From the NCBI RefSeq assembly GCF_021395205.1, contig NZ_JAJVCS010000004.1, positions 248,001 to 312,000 of the forward strand: a stretch of 64,000 nucleotides of DNA, given 5' to 3'. This DNA comes from Polynucleobacter sp. IMCC 30228. Lineage in GTDB: Bacteria > Pseudomonadota > Gammaproteobacteria > Burkholderiales > Burkholderiaceae. The notes below the pieces were generated by a model, which saw only the letters and a program-made list of their open reading frames with translations, was not told where the DNA came from and did no database searches. A program made the position numbers and the translations under genes. Of the stretch, positions 17,242-26,305 are shown in pieces (positions within the stretch are counted from its first letter, which is position 1; every line of letters begins with the position of its first letter).

Positions 17242-18399
17242 ATGCCAGGCTTACTTCCCAACGTTGATCCAGCTGGATTACTCGAATTTTCAGTGGTTTA
17301 CACCGACCGCTCACTCAATCATATGTCGCATGATTTTGGTCAAGTGATGCGCGATATTTCGCGCATCTTCAAATGTGCTTACCAGGCCCATTCAACTGTA
17401 ATTGTTCCGGGTAGCGGCACCTTCGGCATGGAGTCTGTTGCACGTCAATTTGCCGTGAATCAAAAATGCTTTATCTTGCGTAACGGTTGGTTCAGTTATC
17501 GCTGGACGCAAATATTTGAAATGGCGCAAATCACAACTGACTTACAGGTTCTTAAAGCACGTCAAGTAGCCGATCAGATTGATGGGGCTTTTATGCCTGC
17601 GCCAATCGATCAAGTAGTTGCCCTTATTTTGAAGGAAAAACCCGCAGTTGTTTTTGCTCCCCATGTAGAAACTTCGGCTGGTTTAATGTTATCTGATGCG
17701 TATTTAACAGCTGTAGGCAAAGCGGTGCAAGCAGTGGGCGGCTTATTTGTATTGGATTGCATTGCCTCTGGTGCGATGTGGGTCGATATGAAAGCCTGTA
17801 ATGTTGATATTCTCATTAGTGCGCCACAAAAGGGCTGGAGCGGGCCCCCATGCTGCGCCTTAATTGGTATGAGCGAACGCGCTCGTCAAAAAATAGAGAC
17901 AACCCAAAGTAATAGTTTTGCACTTGATTTAAAGAAGTGGTTAGTTACGATGGAGACTTATGAAAAAGGGGCTCATGTTTACCATGCCACGATGCCAACA
18001 GATACCTTACGTTTAGTGCGCAATGTAATGCAAGAGACCCAAGCCTTAGGTTTTGCCAACCTGCAGGCGAAACAAATTGAGTTAGGCGCAAAGATACGCG
18101 CCTTAATGGTAGCAAATGGTTTTAGTTCAGTTGCTGCAGAAGGCTTTCAAGCTCCAGCGGTAGTGGTTAGTTACACCACTGATCCTGAAATTCAGAATGG
18201 AAAAAAGTTTATGGCCCTAGGCATGCAAACTGCCGCAGGGGTACCTTTGCAATGTGATGAACGTAGCGATTTTCGGACCTTCCGAGTGGGTTTATTTGGC
18301 CTAGAAAAATTGCAACATATTGAGCGCACTGTCGCTCATTTGGAGTCTGCGATCGAACAAGTGAGAGCAGTTGAACAGCTTACGACAGCCCCTGCTTAG
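17242..18399 (+). CDS. Class V pyridoxal phosphate aminotransferase (alanine-glyoxylate type)
   Basis: A 385-residue fold-type I aminotransferase of the class V group that includes serine- and alanine-glyoxylate aminotransferases. The cofactor lysine is K197 in ISAPQKGWSGPPCCALI. VPGSGTFGMESVARQF binds the phosphate, and VLDCIASGAMWVDMKACNVDI carries the cofactor-contacting aspartate. The C-terminal domain has FRVGLFGLEKL. The exact donor and acceptor pair is not clear. An AAGGAATT site precedes the ATG. It is monocistronic, bounded by a divergent gene upstream and a strong terminator downstream. Confidence 0.88.
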   Translation: MPGLLPNVDPAGLLEFSVVYTDRSLNHMSHDFGQVMRDISRIFKCAYQAHSTVIVPGSGTFGMESVARQFAVNQKCFILRNGWFSYRWTQIFEMAQITTDLQVLKARQVADQIDGAFMPAPIDQVVALILKEKPAVVFAPHVETSAGLMLSDAYLTAVGKAVQAVGGLFVLDCIASGAMWVDMKACNVDILISAPQKGWSGPPCCALIGMSERARQKIETTQSNSFALDLKKWLVTMETYEKGAHVYHATMPTDTLRLVRNVMQETQALGFANLQAKQIELGAKIRALMVANGFSSVAAEGFQAPAVVVSYTTDPEIQNGKKFMALGMQTAAGVPLQCDERSDFRTFRVGLFGLEKLQHIERTVAHLESAIEQVRAVEQLTTAPA

Positions 18400-18457
18400 G
18401 GATTTTTTTTAGACAGTACCTGGTAGATGGTCGCAATAGGGAGTTAAACCCGTCGAT

Positions 18458-18494
18458 AAAAAAAGCCGCTGAAATAGGTCAGCGGCTTTTGTTT
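18458..18494. terminator. Bidirectional Rho-independent terminator
   Basis: A perfect eleven-pair stem, AAAGCCGCTGA / TCAGCGGCTTT, with a six-base loop (AATAGG). On the plus strand it is followed by TTTTGTTT. On the minus strand it is followed by seven T residues. It ends the aminotransferase gene from one side and the cytochrome b561-YceI operon from the other. Confidence 0.92.
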
Positions 18495-18499
18495 GGCTA

Positions 18500-19093
18500 T
18501 TAACTACTCTTTTTAGCCTCAATAGCAATTCGAATCGTGACATCATCACCTACCGCAGGGACATTTTTGCCCATATTAAATTCCGAGCGCTTTACTTTTG
18601 TGATTGCATTTGCGCCACAAAAATCAACCCCAATCATGGGATGTTTTTTACAATCAAAGTTAGAAACCTCAAGCGTTACAGGCTTGCTAACACCTTTTAA
18701 AGTAAGAACGCCCTGCATCCCCGTTAATTTATCACCTGAGAAAGTAAATTTATCGGATTTAAATGTTGCGGTGGGAAACTGCGTGGTGGATAAATAGTCT
18801 TCAGCTTGAATATGGTTATTGAACGCGCTAGAGCTTGTATCAACCGACTTAGTATCGATCGTAATATCTGCTTTCCCCGTTTTGGCAACGGGGTCAATCG
18901 TAATAGTGCCACTAACCGTGTTAAAGCGACTAGTTTGGTTAGATAAACCGAGATGGTTATAAGAAAACTCAGCAAAGGTGTGATTAGGCTCTGTGACGTA
19001 ATTTTCGGCTGCTGCCATAACCTGCATATTGAAACTCAAACTGCAAATGAAGGTAACGGTACTACATAGATTGATAAATAATTTTGATTGCAT
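18500..19093 (-). CDS. YceI-family periplasmic protein (1)
   Basis: A 197-residue secreted protein with a signal peptide (ICSLSFNMQVMAAA) and one YceI beta-barrel domain, a lipocalin-like fold known to bind polyisoprenoids. The pattern NYVTEPNHTFAEFSYNHLGLSNQTSRF, KADITIDTKSVDT, DYLSTTQFPTATFKSD and GVLTLKGVSKPVTLEV is typical. Two cysteines, in DCKKHPMIGVDFCG, may form a disulfide. The start is supported by GGAGAAAT before the ATG. It is last in the cytochrome b561-YceI-YceI unit and directly before the terminator. Confidence 0.93.
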   Translation of the reverse strand: MQSKLFINLCSTVTFICSLSFNMQVMAAAENYVTEPNHTFAEFSYNHLGLSNQTSRFNTVSGTITIDPVAKTGKADITIDTKSVDTSSSAFNNHIQAEDYLSTTQFPTATFKSDKFTFSGDKLTGMQGVLTLKGVSKPVTLEVSNFDCKKHPMIGVDFCGANAITKVKRSEFNMGKNVPAVGDDVTIRIAIEAKKSS

Positions 19094-19128
19094 TGATTTC
19101 TCCGTAAGTAATAAAAAATTCGGTCAGT

Positions 19129-19719
19129 TTATTTTGAATTTAAAACGAGGTAAATTTTTACTGGTACTTCATTGGCAACCGACTTGGTATCAGCCCAAGC
19201 CCCTGCTCCTAAGTCGTAATTCAGGCGCAGTAACTCAAAACTACCATTAAAGATCATTTGCTTACCTTGGGCCTGATAGCTTGCCATAATTGTAAGGGGT
19301 TGGGTTTTATTTTTAATCGTGAGCTTACCTTTTAATTCGAGCTTACCATTCCCCAAATTTTTAATACTTTCAGATACAAATTGCGCTTTGGGAAATGCTT
19401 TACTGTTGAACCATTCTTTGCCTTGAGCCTCGTCGCGCAATTCATCGCCCCCAGCGTTAAAACTTGCCAACGCAATCCATAGATCTGCTTTGGCCTTTTC
19501 GGGGCTATCTGGGTTGAAACTCACTATCCCCCCAAATTGGTCAAAGTTACCATTAATACTCGAGCCCATTAGTTTGCAGGTGAAGGTAATTTTACTTTTA
19601 GCGGTATCAAGCGAATTAAAATCCACTGCCAGAACAGGCCCAGAAAATAAGCTTATTAAGCTACAAATGGCGCTTATTAACAGAGTTGCTTTGGCAGTTA
19701 ATGCTCGCAAAATTTGCAT
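19129..19719 (-). CDS. YceI-family periplasmic protein (2)
   Basis: A second YceI-domain protein, 196 residues from the ATG at 19719, with signal peptide ATLLISAICSLISLFSGPVLA. The ATG chosen puts the signal peptide at the N terminus. The longer frame from 19773 would run back into the cytochrome gene. The domain pattern is ITFTCKLMGSSINGNFDQFGG, FNSKAFPKAQFVSES and GKLTIKNKTQPLTIM. It differs clearly from its neighbour (1), so the pair is not a recent duplication. It lies 19 bases after the cytochrome b561 gene. Confidence 0.9.
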   Translation of the reverse strand: MQILRALTAKATLLISAICSLISLFSGPVLAVDFNSLDTAKSKITFTCKLMGSSINGNFDQFGGIVSFNPDSPEKAKADLWIALASFNAGGDELRDEAQGKEWFNSKAFPKAQFVSESIKNLGNGKLELKGKLTIKNKTQPLTIMASYQAQGKQMIFNGSFELLRLNYDLGAGAWADTKSVANEVPVKIYLVLNSK

Positions 19720-19738
19720 CTTGAATTGATCTCTAAAA

Positions 19739-20269
19739 TTATTTAAAAAAAGACATGCGTTTAAGTAAGCCATCCTTATCCCAAAAATGGTGCTTTAAGG
19801 CAGCGAGTACATGTAAGGCCACTAAACTAATGAGAAGATTAGCGAGCACTTCATGAATTTGTTTCAGTAAGCGGCCCGTAGCTTTATCTTTAAGTACTAA
19901 ATCGGGTAATTCAAAGAGCCCAAAATAATTAACGGTATAGCCTTTCGCCGAGCTCATTAGCCAGCCCAAGATAGGTATGGCAATCATCAGTAGATAAAAG
20001 GCTAAATGGGTAAGTTGCATGATGCGTTCTTGCCAGGCTGGTAGCCGAACGGCTAATTCTGGTGCGGGATGGGTCGCACGCCAAAAGAGGCGCACAAAAA
20101 CCAGCCATAAAACAGTCAGCCCAAGCCATTTATGCCAACTAATCGCCAAAATACGCTCGGGGCTCACGGGCAAATCGTGTGCAATAAGGGCGATCGACCA
20201 AGTCGTGAGCACCACTATTGCCATAATCCAGTGTAGGGCAATAGCAATATGGGTATAACGCTGTTTCAC
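19739..20269 (-). CDS. Cytochrome b561
   Basis: A 176-residue four-helix membrane cytochrome of the prokaryotic b561 family. Histidines that can bind two hemes are seen in THIAIALHWIMAI, AISWHKWLGLTVLW, and the last helix pair (IHEVLANLLISLVALHVLAALKHH is broken here into IHEVLAN and LVALHVLAALKHH). GWLMSSAKGYTVNYFGLFELPDL is the typical periplasmic loop. It likely moves electrons from the quinone pool to periplasmic acceptors. The start codon is GTG. It heads the unit with two YceI proteins, a combination seen in other proteobacteria. Confidence 0.92.
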   Translation of the reverse strand: MKQRYTHIAIALHWIMAIVVLTTWSIALIAHDLPVSPERILAISWHKWLGLTVLWLVFVRLFWRATHPAPELAVRLPAWQERIMQLTHLAFYLLMIAIPILGWLMSSAKGYTVNYFGLFELPDLVLKDKATGRLLKQIHEVLANLLISLVALHVLAALKHHFWDKDGLLKRMSFFK

Positions 20270-20351
20270 AGTTTTACTTTAAAAATCCAAAGATCAATTG
20301 TAGAATGATTATGGAAAACCAACTTGTCTAGTCTAATCTATTGATTTCACT

Positions 20352-21521
20352 ATGAATTCTATTAGTCAGCCCTACTTAAGCGAGCGGAATGTCCCTCCCC
20401 CTATTTTGGTGGAGTTATTTGCCAATTGCGGTATCGAAATTAATGGTCCGCAGCCATGGGATATTCAGGTACACAACCCAAAGACGTATGACGCGATTTT
20501 ATCAAAATGGTCGCTTGGCTTGGGTGAGTCGTACATGGACGGCTATTGGGATTGTGCCCAACTCGATGAAATGATTTGTCGCCTGCTTAGTCAAGACCTT
20601 AATGAAACGGTCCATGGGTTTGCACGGATTAGAATGGTTGGCGAAGTAATACGTGCCAAATTATTTAATTTGCAATCAAAAGAGCGTGCTTTTCAGGTTG
20701 GTGAGCAACACTATGATATTGGCAATGATATCTTTGAGCGGATGTTAGATCCCCGCATGATGTATTCCTGCGCTTATTGGGAGAAGGCTAATAATTTGGC
20801 GCAAGCACAAGACGATAAATTAGAAATGATTTGTCGTAAATTAGAACTCAAGGCAGGTGAAAAATTATTAGAAATTGGCTGTGGCTGGGGTGGCTTAGCT
20901 GCCTATGCAGCTAAAAACTATGGTGTAGAGGTGCTTGGTATTACGGTTTCTAAAGAGCAGCAAGCATTGGCACAAGAGCGTTGCAGGGGCCTACCGGTAA
21001 CGATCGAGTTAATTGATTACCGTGATTTACAAGGCACCTTCGATAAAATTGTTTCGGTTGGCATGTTTGAACATGTCGGTGAAAAAAATTACTTGGCTTA
21101 TTTTGATGCTGCCAAGCGACTTTTAAAAGACAATGGTTTATTTTTATTGCATACCATTGGCAGTGATGTAGAAGTAACGCGTACTGACCCATGGATTGAT
21201 CGTTATATTTTTCCGAATGGCAAGATTCCTTGCTCAGCTGAATTAACTAAAGCTTTAGATGGCCGTTTTTTAATTGAGGATTGGCATAATTTTGGCCAAG
21301 ATTATGATAAAACCTTACTTGCTTGGCATGCTAACTTTGTGCAAACTTGGCCGCAGGTAGCAAGCGAATACAGTGAGCGATTTTATCGGATGTGGTCATA
21401 CTATCTGCTGTCCTGCGCTGGTTTTTTTCGTTCACGCCAAGGTCAATTGTGGCAATTAGTCTTAAGTAAACGCTCGCGTCGAGAAGTTTATCGTTCGATG
21501 AGACCATTTCCAACTACCTAA
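20352..21521 (+). CDS. cfa: Cyclopropane-fatty-acyl-phospholipid synthase
   Basis: Adds a methylene group from S-adenosylmethionine to unsaturated membrane lipids. It has 389 residues, the usual length. The N-terminal domain has GESYMDGYWDC. AFQVGEQHYDIGNDIFERML and MMYSCAYW (C140) form the active site. The cofactor motif is LLEIGCGWGGLAAYAA (172-187), and SVGMFEHVGEKNY is the conserved glutamate loop. The C-terminal YYLLSCAGFFRSR segment is also typical. It is divergent from the cytochrome b561 gene and followed by a secreted hydrolase gene 52 bases later. Confidence 0.96.
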   Translation: MNSISQPYLSERNVPPPILVELFANCGIEINGPQPWDIQVHNPKTYDAILSKWSLGLGESYMDGYWDCAQLDEMICRLLSQDLNETVHGFARIRMVGEVIRAKLFNLQSKERAFQVGEQHYDIGNDIFERMLDPRMMYSCAYWEKANNLAQAQDDKLEMICRKLELKAGEKLLEIGCGWGGLAAYAAKNYGVEVLGITVSKEQQALAQERCRGLPVTIELIDYRDLQGTFDKIVSVGMFEHVGEKNYLAYFDAAKRLLKDNGLFLLHTIGSDVEVTRTDPWIDRYIFPNGKIPCSAELTKALDGRFLIEDWHNFGQDYDKTLLAWHANFVQTWPQVASEYSERFYRMWSYYLLSCAGFFRSRQGQLWQLVLSKRSRREVYRSMRPFPTT

Positions 21522-21562
21522 TTTCCCGTGGTATTCTGAACTTATTAAAATGAATACTAATA

Positions 21563-21569
21563 GGGGAGG
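21563..21569 (+). promoter_or_regulatory. Ribosome binding site that selects a GTG start
   Basis: GGGGAGG lies four bases before GTG 21574. It lies 13 to 19 bases downstream of the in-frame ATG at 21550, which has no site of its own. Confidence 0.7.
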
Positions 21570-21573
21570 CATT

Positions 21574-22623
21574 GTGCATAAAATTAGTCATCGTTTTCTC
21601 ATTCTTTTTTCGATACTCATCATTTCGCCCTGGCAGGTAGGGGCGGCGCCTAAATTAATGATGTCGGAATATATGGTTCCCAGTGATACCCCAGGAATAT
21701 CCCTATATGTGCGCAATAAACATCCCCAAGGAATGAAGCAATTTAGTCCAGATAAAACCTTACTCTATGTACACGGCTCTACTTATCCATCGGAGACAGC
21801 TTTTGATTTGAGTTTGGGTGGTACTTCGTGGATGGAATATATTGCAGAACGTGGATACGATGTTTGGTTAGTAGATTTGAGGGGCTACGGTAAGTCAACG
21901 CGTCCTGCCGAATTAGACTTACCTGCAGATCAGAGTCCACCAATAGTGCGCACTGAGGTAGCCGTCAGTGATGTGAGTAGTGCCGTTAACTTTATTTTAA
22001 AAAAACGGAGCATCAATAAAATGAATTTACTGGGATGGTCTTGGGGTACGACTATCATGGGTAAATACACCGCTGAAAATAATCAGAAAGTAAATAAACT
22101 AGTGTTATATGCTCCTCAATGGTTACGACAAGGCGGAGCGGCACTAACCGACAAGGGAGGAACCTTGGGGGCTTATCGTGTAGTTACCGTAGAGGATGCT
22201 AAGAGCCGGAAATCCGCCGGAGTTCCAGAATATGCACAGGCAACCTTAATGCCTGCAGGTTGGTTTGAAAAGTGGGCTGAGGCAACTTTTGAAACAGATC
22301 CTTGGGGAAAAAACCAAAATCCAAAAAAACTACGAGCCCCTAATGGGACAGTGCAAGATACGCGTGAATTTTGGGCTGCAGGCAAGCCACTCTATGATCC
22401 TAAAAAAATTACTGTACCCGTGATGCTGGTTCATGCCGAATGGGATGCTGATTTACCTAGTTATATGCTACAGGAATATTTTAAGCAATTAACCAATGCC
22501 CCATATCGAGTTTTATTGGAAATTGGTGAGGGAACACACTCTATCATTATGGAAAAAAACCGCATGTTAATGTTTGATGGAGTGCAACTGTTTTTAGATA
22601 AGAGTTACAGCTCTGAGAAATAA
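21574..22623 (+). CDS. Secreted alpha/beta hydrolase
   Basis: A 349-residue alpha/beta hydrolase with a signal peptide (FLILFSILIISPWQVGA). The catalytic triad is visible: the nucleophile S156 in LLGWSWGTT, D291 in HAEWDADLP and H322 in GEGTHSIIM. The oxyanion segment is YVHGSTY. The substrate is unknown. A cap-like insertion sits between residues 190 and 270. I chose GTG 21574 over ATG 21550 because a strong GGGGAGG site precedes it and the signal peptide then begins MHKISHRF. It may share a transcript with cfa. Confidence 0.85.
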   Translation: MHKISHRFLILFSILIISPWQVGAAPKLMMSEYMVPSDTPGISLYVRNKHPQGMKQFSPDKTLLYVHGSTYPSETAFDLSLGGTSWMEYIAERGYDVWLVDLRGYGKSTRPAELDLPADQSPPIVRTEVAVSDVSSAVNFILKKRSINKMNLLGWSWGTTIMGKYTAENNQKVNKLVLYAPQWLRQGGAALTDKGGTLGAYRVVTVEDAKSRKSAGVPEYAQATLMPAGWFEKWAEATFETDPWGKNQNPKKLRAPNGTVQDTREFWAAGKPLYDPKKITVPVMLVHAEWDADLPSYMLQEYFKQLTNAPYRVLLEIGEGTHSIIMEKNRMLMFDGVQLFLDKSYSSEK

Positions 22624-22676
22624 ATTCACAAATACCGAGTAAGATATTTGTTTTACCCACTTCATCAAGGAAAACC

Positions 22677-23255
22677 ATGTCATCATCTCAAATCCCAGAA
22701 CTTACTGCATTACAAGGCCTTGTCTTAGGCAAGGTTGCGCATAATGCTAATTTACTCATTGGTCTTGGTGTGATGATGTTGGTTTTAGGCACCATCGGTT
22801 TTTTTGGGCAAACGGTATTTTCGCTGATTTCGGTTAGTGTGTTGGGCGGTTTTGCGATCGCTGCAGGCTTGCTACAAGGCTACCATGCGCTGCAATCACA
22901 TGGCTGGAAATCTGTAAGTATTCAATTGATTATGTCGCTACTCTATATTGCTGCAGGCTTATATGTATGCTTTTTCCCCCTAGCTAGTTTGGCGGGCTTA
23001 ACGCTTTGGTTAGCAGTATTCTTTTTCTTCTCTGGCCTGCTGCGTATTTTTACAGCATTTCAGCATCGACTGATGAATGGCTGGGTTTGGGCCGCAATTT
23101 CGGGCTTAATTTCTATTATTCTGGCTGCTTTAATTATGAGTAGTTGGCCTTCTTCGAGCCTGTGGGTTCCGGGCATGTTAATTGCCATTGAGCTTGTATT
23201 ACAGGGTTGGTCGCTGGTTATTATTGGCTCGGCTGCTAAAGCATTAGCCAAATAA
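22677..23255 (+). CDS. HdeD-family (DUF308) membrane protein
   Basis: A 192-residue integral membrane protein with six hydrophobic segments in the DUF308 arrangement. It includes a repeated GLYVCFFPLASLAGLTLWLAVFFFFSG-like pattern (shown in part: LTLWLAVFFFFSGLLRIF) and VWAAISGLISIILAALIM. The family is named after HdeD, an acid-resistance membrane protein of E. coli. A role in acid stress here is only by family. AAGGAAAA precedes the ATG. A small hairpin with a short T run follows the stop codon. Confidence 0.8.
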   Translation: MSSSQIPELTALQGLVLGKVAHNANLLIGLGVMMLVLGTIGFFGQTVFSLISVSVLGGFAIAAGLLQGYHALQSHGWKSVSIQLIMSLLYIAAGLYVCFFPLASLAGLTLWLAVFFFFSGLLRIFTAFQHRLMNGWVWAAISGLISIILAALIMSSWPSSSLWVPGMLIAIELVLQGWSLVIIGSAAKALAK

Positions 23256-23288
23256 AACCGTAAATTTGTTTGATTTTGAAAGTAATTG

Positions 23289-23309
23289 AACCGCCTAATG
23301 GCGGTTTTT
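23289..23309 (+). terminator. Possible short terminator overlapping the next gene's 5' end
   Basis: AACCGCC and GGCGGTT form a seven-pair stem with a TAAT loop, followed by three more T residues. It sits 33 bases after the HdeD-like stop codon and just before the ATG at 23313. It also contains an in-frame ATG at 23298. Confidence 0.4.
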
Positions 23310-23312
23310 AAC

Positions 23313-24269
23313 ATGTCTTCAACCCATCAGCGCTTAACCTTAAATGCGGCAGCCTACTTAATTTTGGCGACGATTTTATGGGGCGGAAATGCAATAGTGG
23401 GGCGATGGTTTGTTGGGCATCTGTCACCAGCCTTACTTAATTTATTTCGTTGGATAATCGCTGCAGCAGTTCTGATGCCATTTGCGTGGAAAATTTTATT
23501 ACCCCAAAGTCTATTGTGGCAGCATAAAAAACGTTTCTTGACCTTAAGCTTATTGGGCGTAGGTTGTTATAACGCTTTTTTATATATCGCTCTCGAAACT
23601 TCTTCGCCGATTAATGTCACCTTAATTGGCGCAAGTATGCCCATTTGGATGTTGTTAATTGGTTCTATTTTTTATCAAAATCGAGTCAACCCTTGGCAAA
23701 TGCTTGGCGCGGTAGTGTCTATCATTGGCGTGACGGTTGTTTTATCCCGTGGCAATTTAGATGGTATTTTGATGCTTAAGTTTGTGCCTGGCGATATGTT
23801 GATGGTTGCAGCCACCTTGCTTTGGGCCTGTTATAGCTGGATGCTAAGCAAGCCTGGTAAAAGCCCAGAAAAGCAATGGCCGTGGACTGAATTTTTATTA
23901 GCGCAAATAGTCTTGGGTCTAATTTGGTCACTAGTATTTGCGGGCTTTGAATTTAGTTTGGGCTTATCGCAAATTGATTTAAGCCCGAGTCTATCTTGGC
24001 CTTTACTTATTTTTTGTGGCCTTGGCCCAGCCTTAATTGCTTATCGATGCTGGAGTGCAGGGGTTGCAATTGCCGGGCCTAATATAGCGGGGTTTTTTGG
24101 CAACTTAATTCCTTTATTCACGGCACTTTTTGCCGCCGCTTTGCTGGGGGATATGCCCCATTTATTTCATGCGGCTGCGTTTGGATTAATTGTCGCGGGC
24201 ATTGTGATTTCTTCTCAGTTAAAAACGCCCAGCAAAAAGGGGTCGACTAACTTAAGGCCTAAGAATTGA
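23313..24269 (+). CDS. EamA/DMT-family transporter (1)
   Basis: A 318-residue drug/metabolite transporter with ten hydrophobic helices and two EamA repeats. The first begins ATILWGGNAIVGRWFVGH, and the second contains DMLMVAATLLWACYSWML. SPINVTLIGASMPIWMLLIG is the typical helix 3-4 region. The substrate is unknown. Start choice is uncertain: in-frame ATG codons are at 23298 and 23313 and neither has a good ribosome site. I prefer 23313 because the earlier one lies inside a hairpin. The Bug gene that follows may be co-transcribed. Confidence 0.85.
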   Translation: MSSTHQRLTLNAAAYLILATILWGGNAIVGRWFVGHLSPALLNLFRWIIAAAVLMPFAWKILLPQSLLWQHKKRFLTLSLLGVGCYNAFLYIALETSSPINVTLIGASMPIWMLLIGSIFYQNRVNPWQMLGAVVSIIGVTVVLSRGNLDGILMLKFVPGDMLMVAATLLWACYSWMLSKPGKSPEKQWPWTEFLLAQIVLGLIWSLVFAGFEFSLGLSQIDLSPSLSWPLLIFCGLGPALIAYRCWSAGVAIAGPNIAGFFGNLIPLFTALFAAALLGDMPHLFHAAAFGLIVAGIVISSQLKTPSKKGSTNLRPKN

Positions 24270-24316
24270 GGGCAATAATCATTACAGCTCAGGTAATTTC
24301 TGCTACTGTAGAGGCT

Positions 24317-25270
24317 ATGCGTACTTTTCTACTAGTTATTTTGGCTTTTTTTAGCCTCCAAGTTAATGCTGCCGACGCTTGGCCGTCTCGGCCTGTTAAG
24401 CTAATCGTACCCTTTTCTGCTGGCGGAGTGCAAGACTTATTGGCACGTTCATTTTCAAATGAGCTAGCTACTGTTTCTGGCCAATCGGTGATAGTAGAAA
24501 ATCGGGCTGGTGCAGGCGGTACAGTTGGCACCAACTTGGTTGCGAAGTCTGCACCCGATGGCTATACCTTAGTGGTTGCAGCTGCAAGCCACAATATCAA
24601 TGGCTCACTTTATTCTAAAATGCCTTACGATCCCTTGAAAGATTTTACGGGGGCAGCGTATCTAGGAAATACGGGATATGTATTGATGACAAATGCCGAA
24701 TTTCCACCCAAGACAGTAGCCGAATTCATTGCTTTAGTGAAATCGAAGCCTGGACAATTTAATTATGCTAGCGCTGGAAATGGCAGCGCCTCACATCTAG
24801 CGATGGCTTATTTTACTGGGTTAGCTGGCTTGGAGATGACGCATATTCCAACCAAGGGAACTGGCGAAGCGATTAATGAATTATTAGCGGGTCGCTCTCA
24901 AGCTGTGATAGCTGCGAATATTTCTGCTTTGCCATTTGCTAAAGATAGCCGAATTCGTTTTCTGGGGGTAACTTCAGAAAAATTAACTCCCTTTGTGCCT
25001 GGGGTACAGCCAATTAACAATACCCTTAAAGGTTATGTTTTTGATAGCTGGTTTGCTTTGTTGGCGCCAGCAGCTACCCCGAAAGAGGTGATTAATAAAA
25101 TTTCGACCGATATTTCCCAGCTCATAAAGCGGCCTGAGATAAGCGAACGTTTTAAAGCACAAGGTATTGAGGTTGGTACCATGACACCAGAAGAATTGAA
25201 TCAACTCTTGCGCCGCAACTATGAGCAGATGGCGCAAGTAGTCAAAATATCTGGCGCTAAAGTAGATTAA
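24317..25270 (+). CDS. Bug-family tripartite tricarboxylate transporter receptor (3)
   Basis: A 317-residue TctC/Bug periplasmic receptor. From ATG 24317 the signal peptide is TFLLVILAFFSLQVNAADA. A longer frame from TTG 24266 would put 17 polar residues in front of it. The domain marks are WPSRPVKLIVPFSAGGVQD, VIVENRAGAGGTVGTNLV, PDGYTLVVAA, QFNYASAGNGSASHLAM and HIPTKGTGEAINELLAGR. No transporter membrane subunits lie near. It follows an EamA exporter on the same strand and converges with another one. Confidence 0.9.
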   Translation: MRTFLLVILAFFSLQVNAADAWPSRPVKLIVPFSAGGVQDLLARSFSNELATVSGQSVIVENRAGAGGTVGTNLVAKSAPDGYTLVVAAASHNINGSLYSKMPYDPLKDFTGAAYLGNTGYVLMTNAEFPPKTVAEFIALVKSKPGQFNYASAGNGSASHLAMAYFTGLAGLEMTHIPTKGTGEAINELLAGRSQAVIAANISALPFAKDSRIRFLGVTSEKLTPFVPGVQPINNTLKGYVFDSWFALLAPAATPKEVINKISTDISQLIKRPEISERFKAQGIEVGTMTPEELNQLLRRNYEQMAQVVKISGAKVD

Positions 25271-25286
25271 TAAATTCAAGTAGATT

Positions 25287-26198
25287 TCAGTTGGTGATAG
25301 TTTCCCGGTTACGAACTAGTAACCACATGGCAGCCACGACTAGCGCCATACCAAAAACTTGCATGAGGGTCATGGTTTCATCCAAAAAGTACCAGCCCAT
25401 TAAAATAGTTGCTAGGGGCCCCAAAATACCTGCTTGTGCCGTTACTGAAGAGCCGACCCGTTGAATTGCCAGCATCACTAAAAACATGGGAATGACCGTA
25501 CAAATACTGGCATTCACTAAACTCAACCAATAAACTTGTGGCATTTGCGTAAATAGGGCGCTTGGTTCATGGAAGCCAATTTGGATTGCGCTAAAGAGAG
25601 CAGAAACGGAAGTAGCGTAAGTAACAAGACGCATACTTCCAATGCGGTTTACCATTTCGCCCGCAGCAATTAAATATGCAGCATACATGCAGGCGCTACC
25701 TAAGACTAGTAGCGTCCCGAGCCACGCATTTTCTCCCTTGGAGCCGGCATCTTGCAAAAAGACCAGCATCACCCCGAGATAGCCAACAATCATTGCATAC
25801 CACTGCAGACGAGTAATTTTTTTATGCAGAAAAAAATAAGATATGAGGATGACGATAGTGGGCGTGAGATATAAAATAATTCTTTCTAGCCCTACCGAAA
25901 TAAATTGCAGTCCTAAAAAATCAAGGTAACTCGAAAAAAAATAACCAATAAAACCTAAACCGAGCAATTTAAGATAATCTGTTTTGGAAAGCGCTGGTTT
26001 TTTGTTATTGCGAGATACAAACCAGTAGACGCACCAAAATAGCGGTAATGCAATCAGCATGCGAAGGGCTAATAGGGCTTCAGGCGAAACACCATAGCGA
26101 TAGGCATATTTAATGATGATGGCTTTACCAGAAAAGAGTACAGCTCCTATGCTCGCCATCACAATACTGGAAAGATACTGTTTTTGGGCTTTAAACAA
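25287..26198 (-). CDS. EamA/DMT-family transporter (2)
   Basis: A 303-residue ten-helix drug/metabolite transporter. The first repeat has IGAVLFSGKAIIIKYAYRYGV, with FLGLQFISVGLERIILYLTPTIVIL in the region between (shown in part: LQFISVGLERIILYLTP). The second repeat has LGSACMYAAYLIAAGE. LGPLATILMGWYFLDETM is the usual last-helix motif. The start at TTG 26198 has no clear ribosome site. An ATG at 26159 is an alternative that would remove 13 residues. The substrate is unknown. Confidence 0.83.
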   Translation of the reverse strand: MFKAQKQYLSSIVMASIGAVLFSGKAIIIKYAYRYGVSPEALLALRMLIALPLFWCVYWFVSRNNKKPALSKTDYLKLLGLGFIGYFFSSYLDFLGLQFISVGLERIILYLTPTIVILISYFFLHKKITRLQWYAMIVGYLGVMLVFLQDAGSKGENAWLGTLLVLGSACMYAAYLIAAGEMVNRIGSMRLVTYATSVSALFSAIQIGFHEPSALFTQMPQVYWLSLVNASICTVIPMFLVMLAIQRVGSSVTAQAGILGPLATILMGWYFLDETMTLMQVFGMALVVAAMWLLVRNRETITN

Positions 26199-26305
26199 GG
26201 GTAAAGTTCATGAGGTGGGGCTCAGCAAGGTAATTGAAGGTTAGTTATTGTATTTTATCGGCTGGCGCTGATAAACTAGGCAAAAGCAAATCAACAAGGA
26301 ATTCT

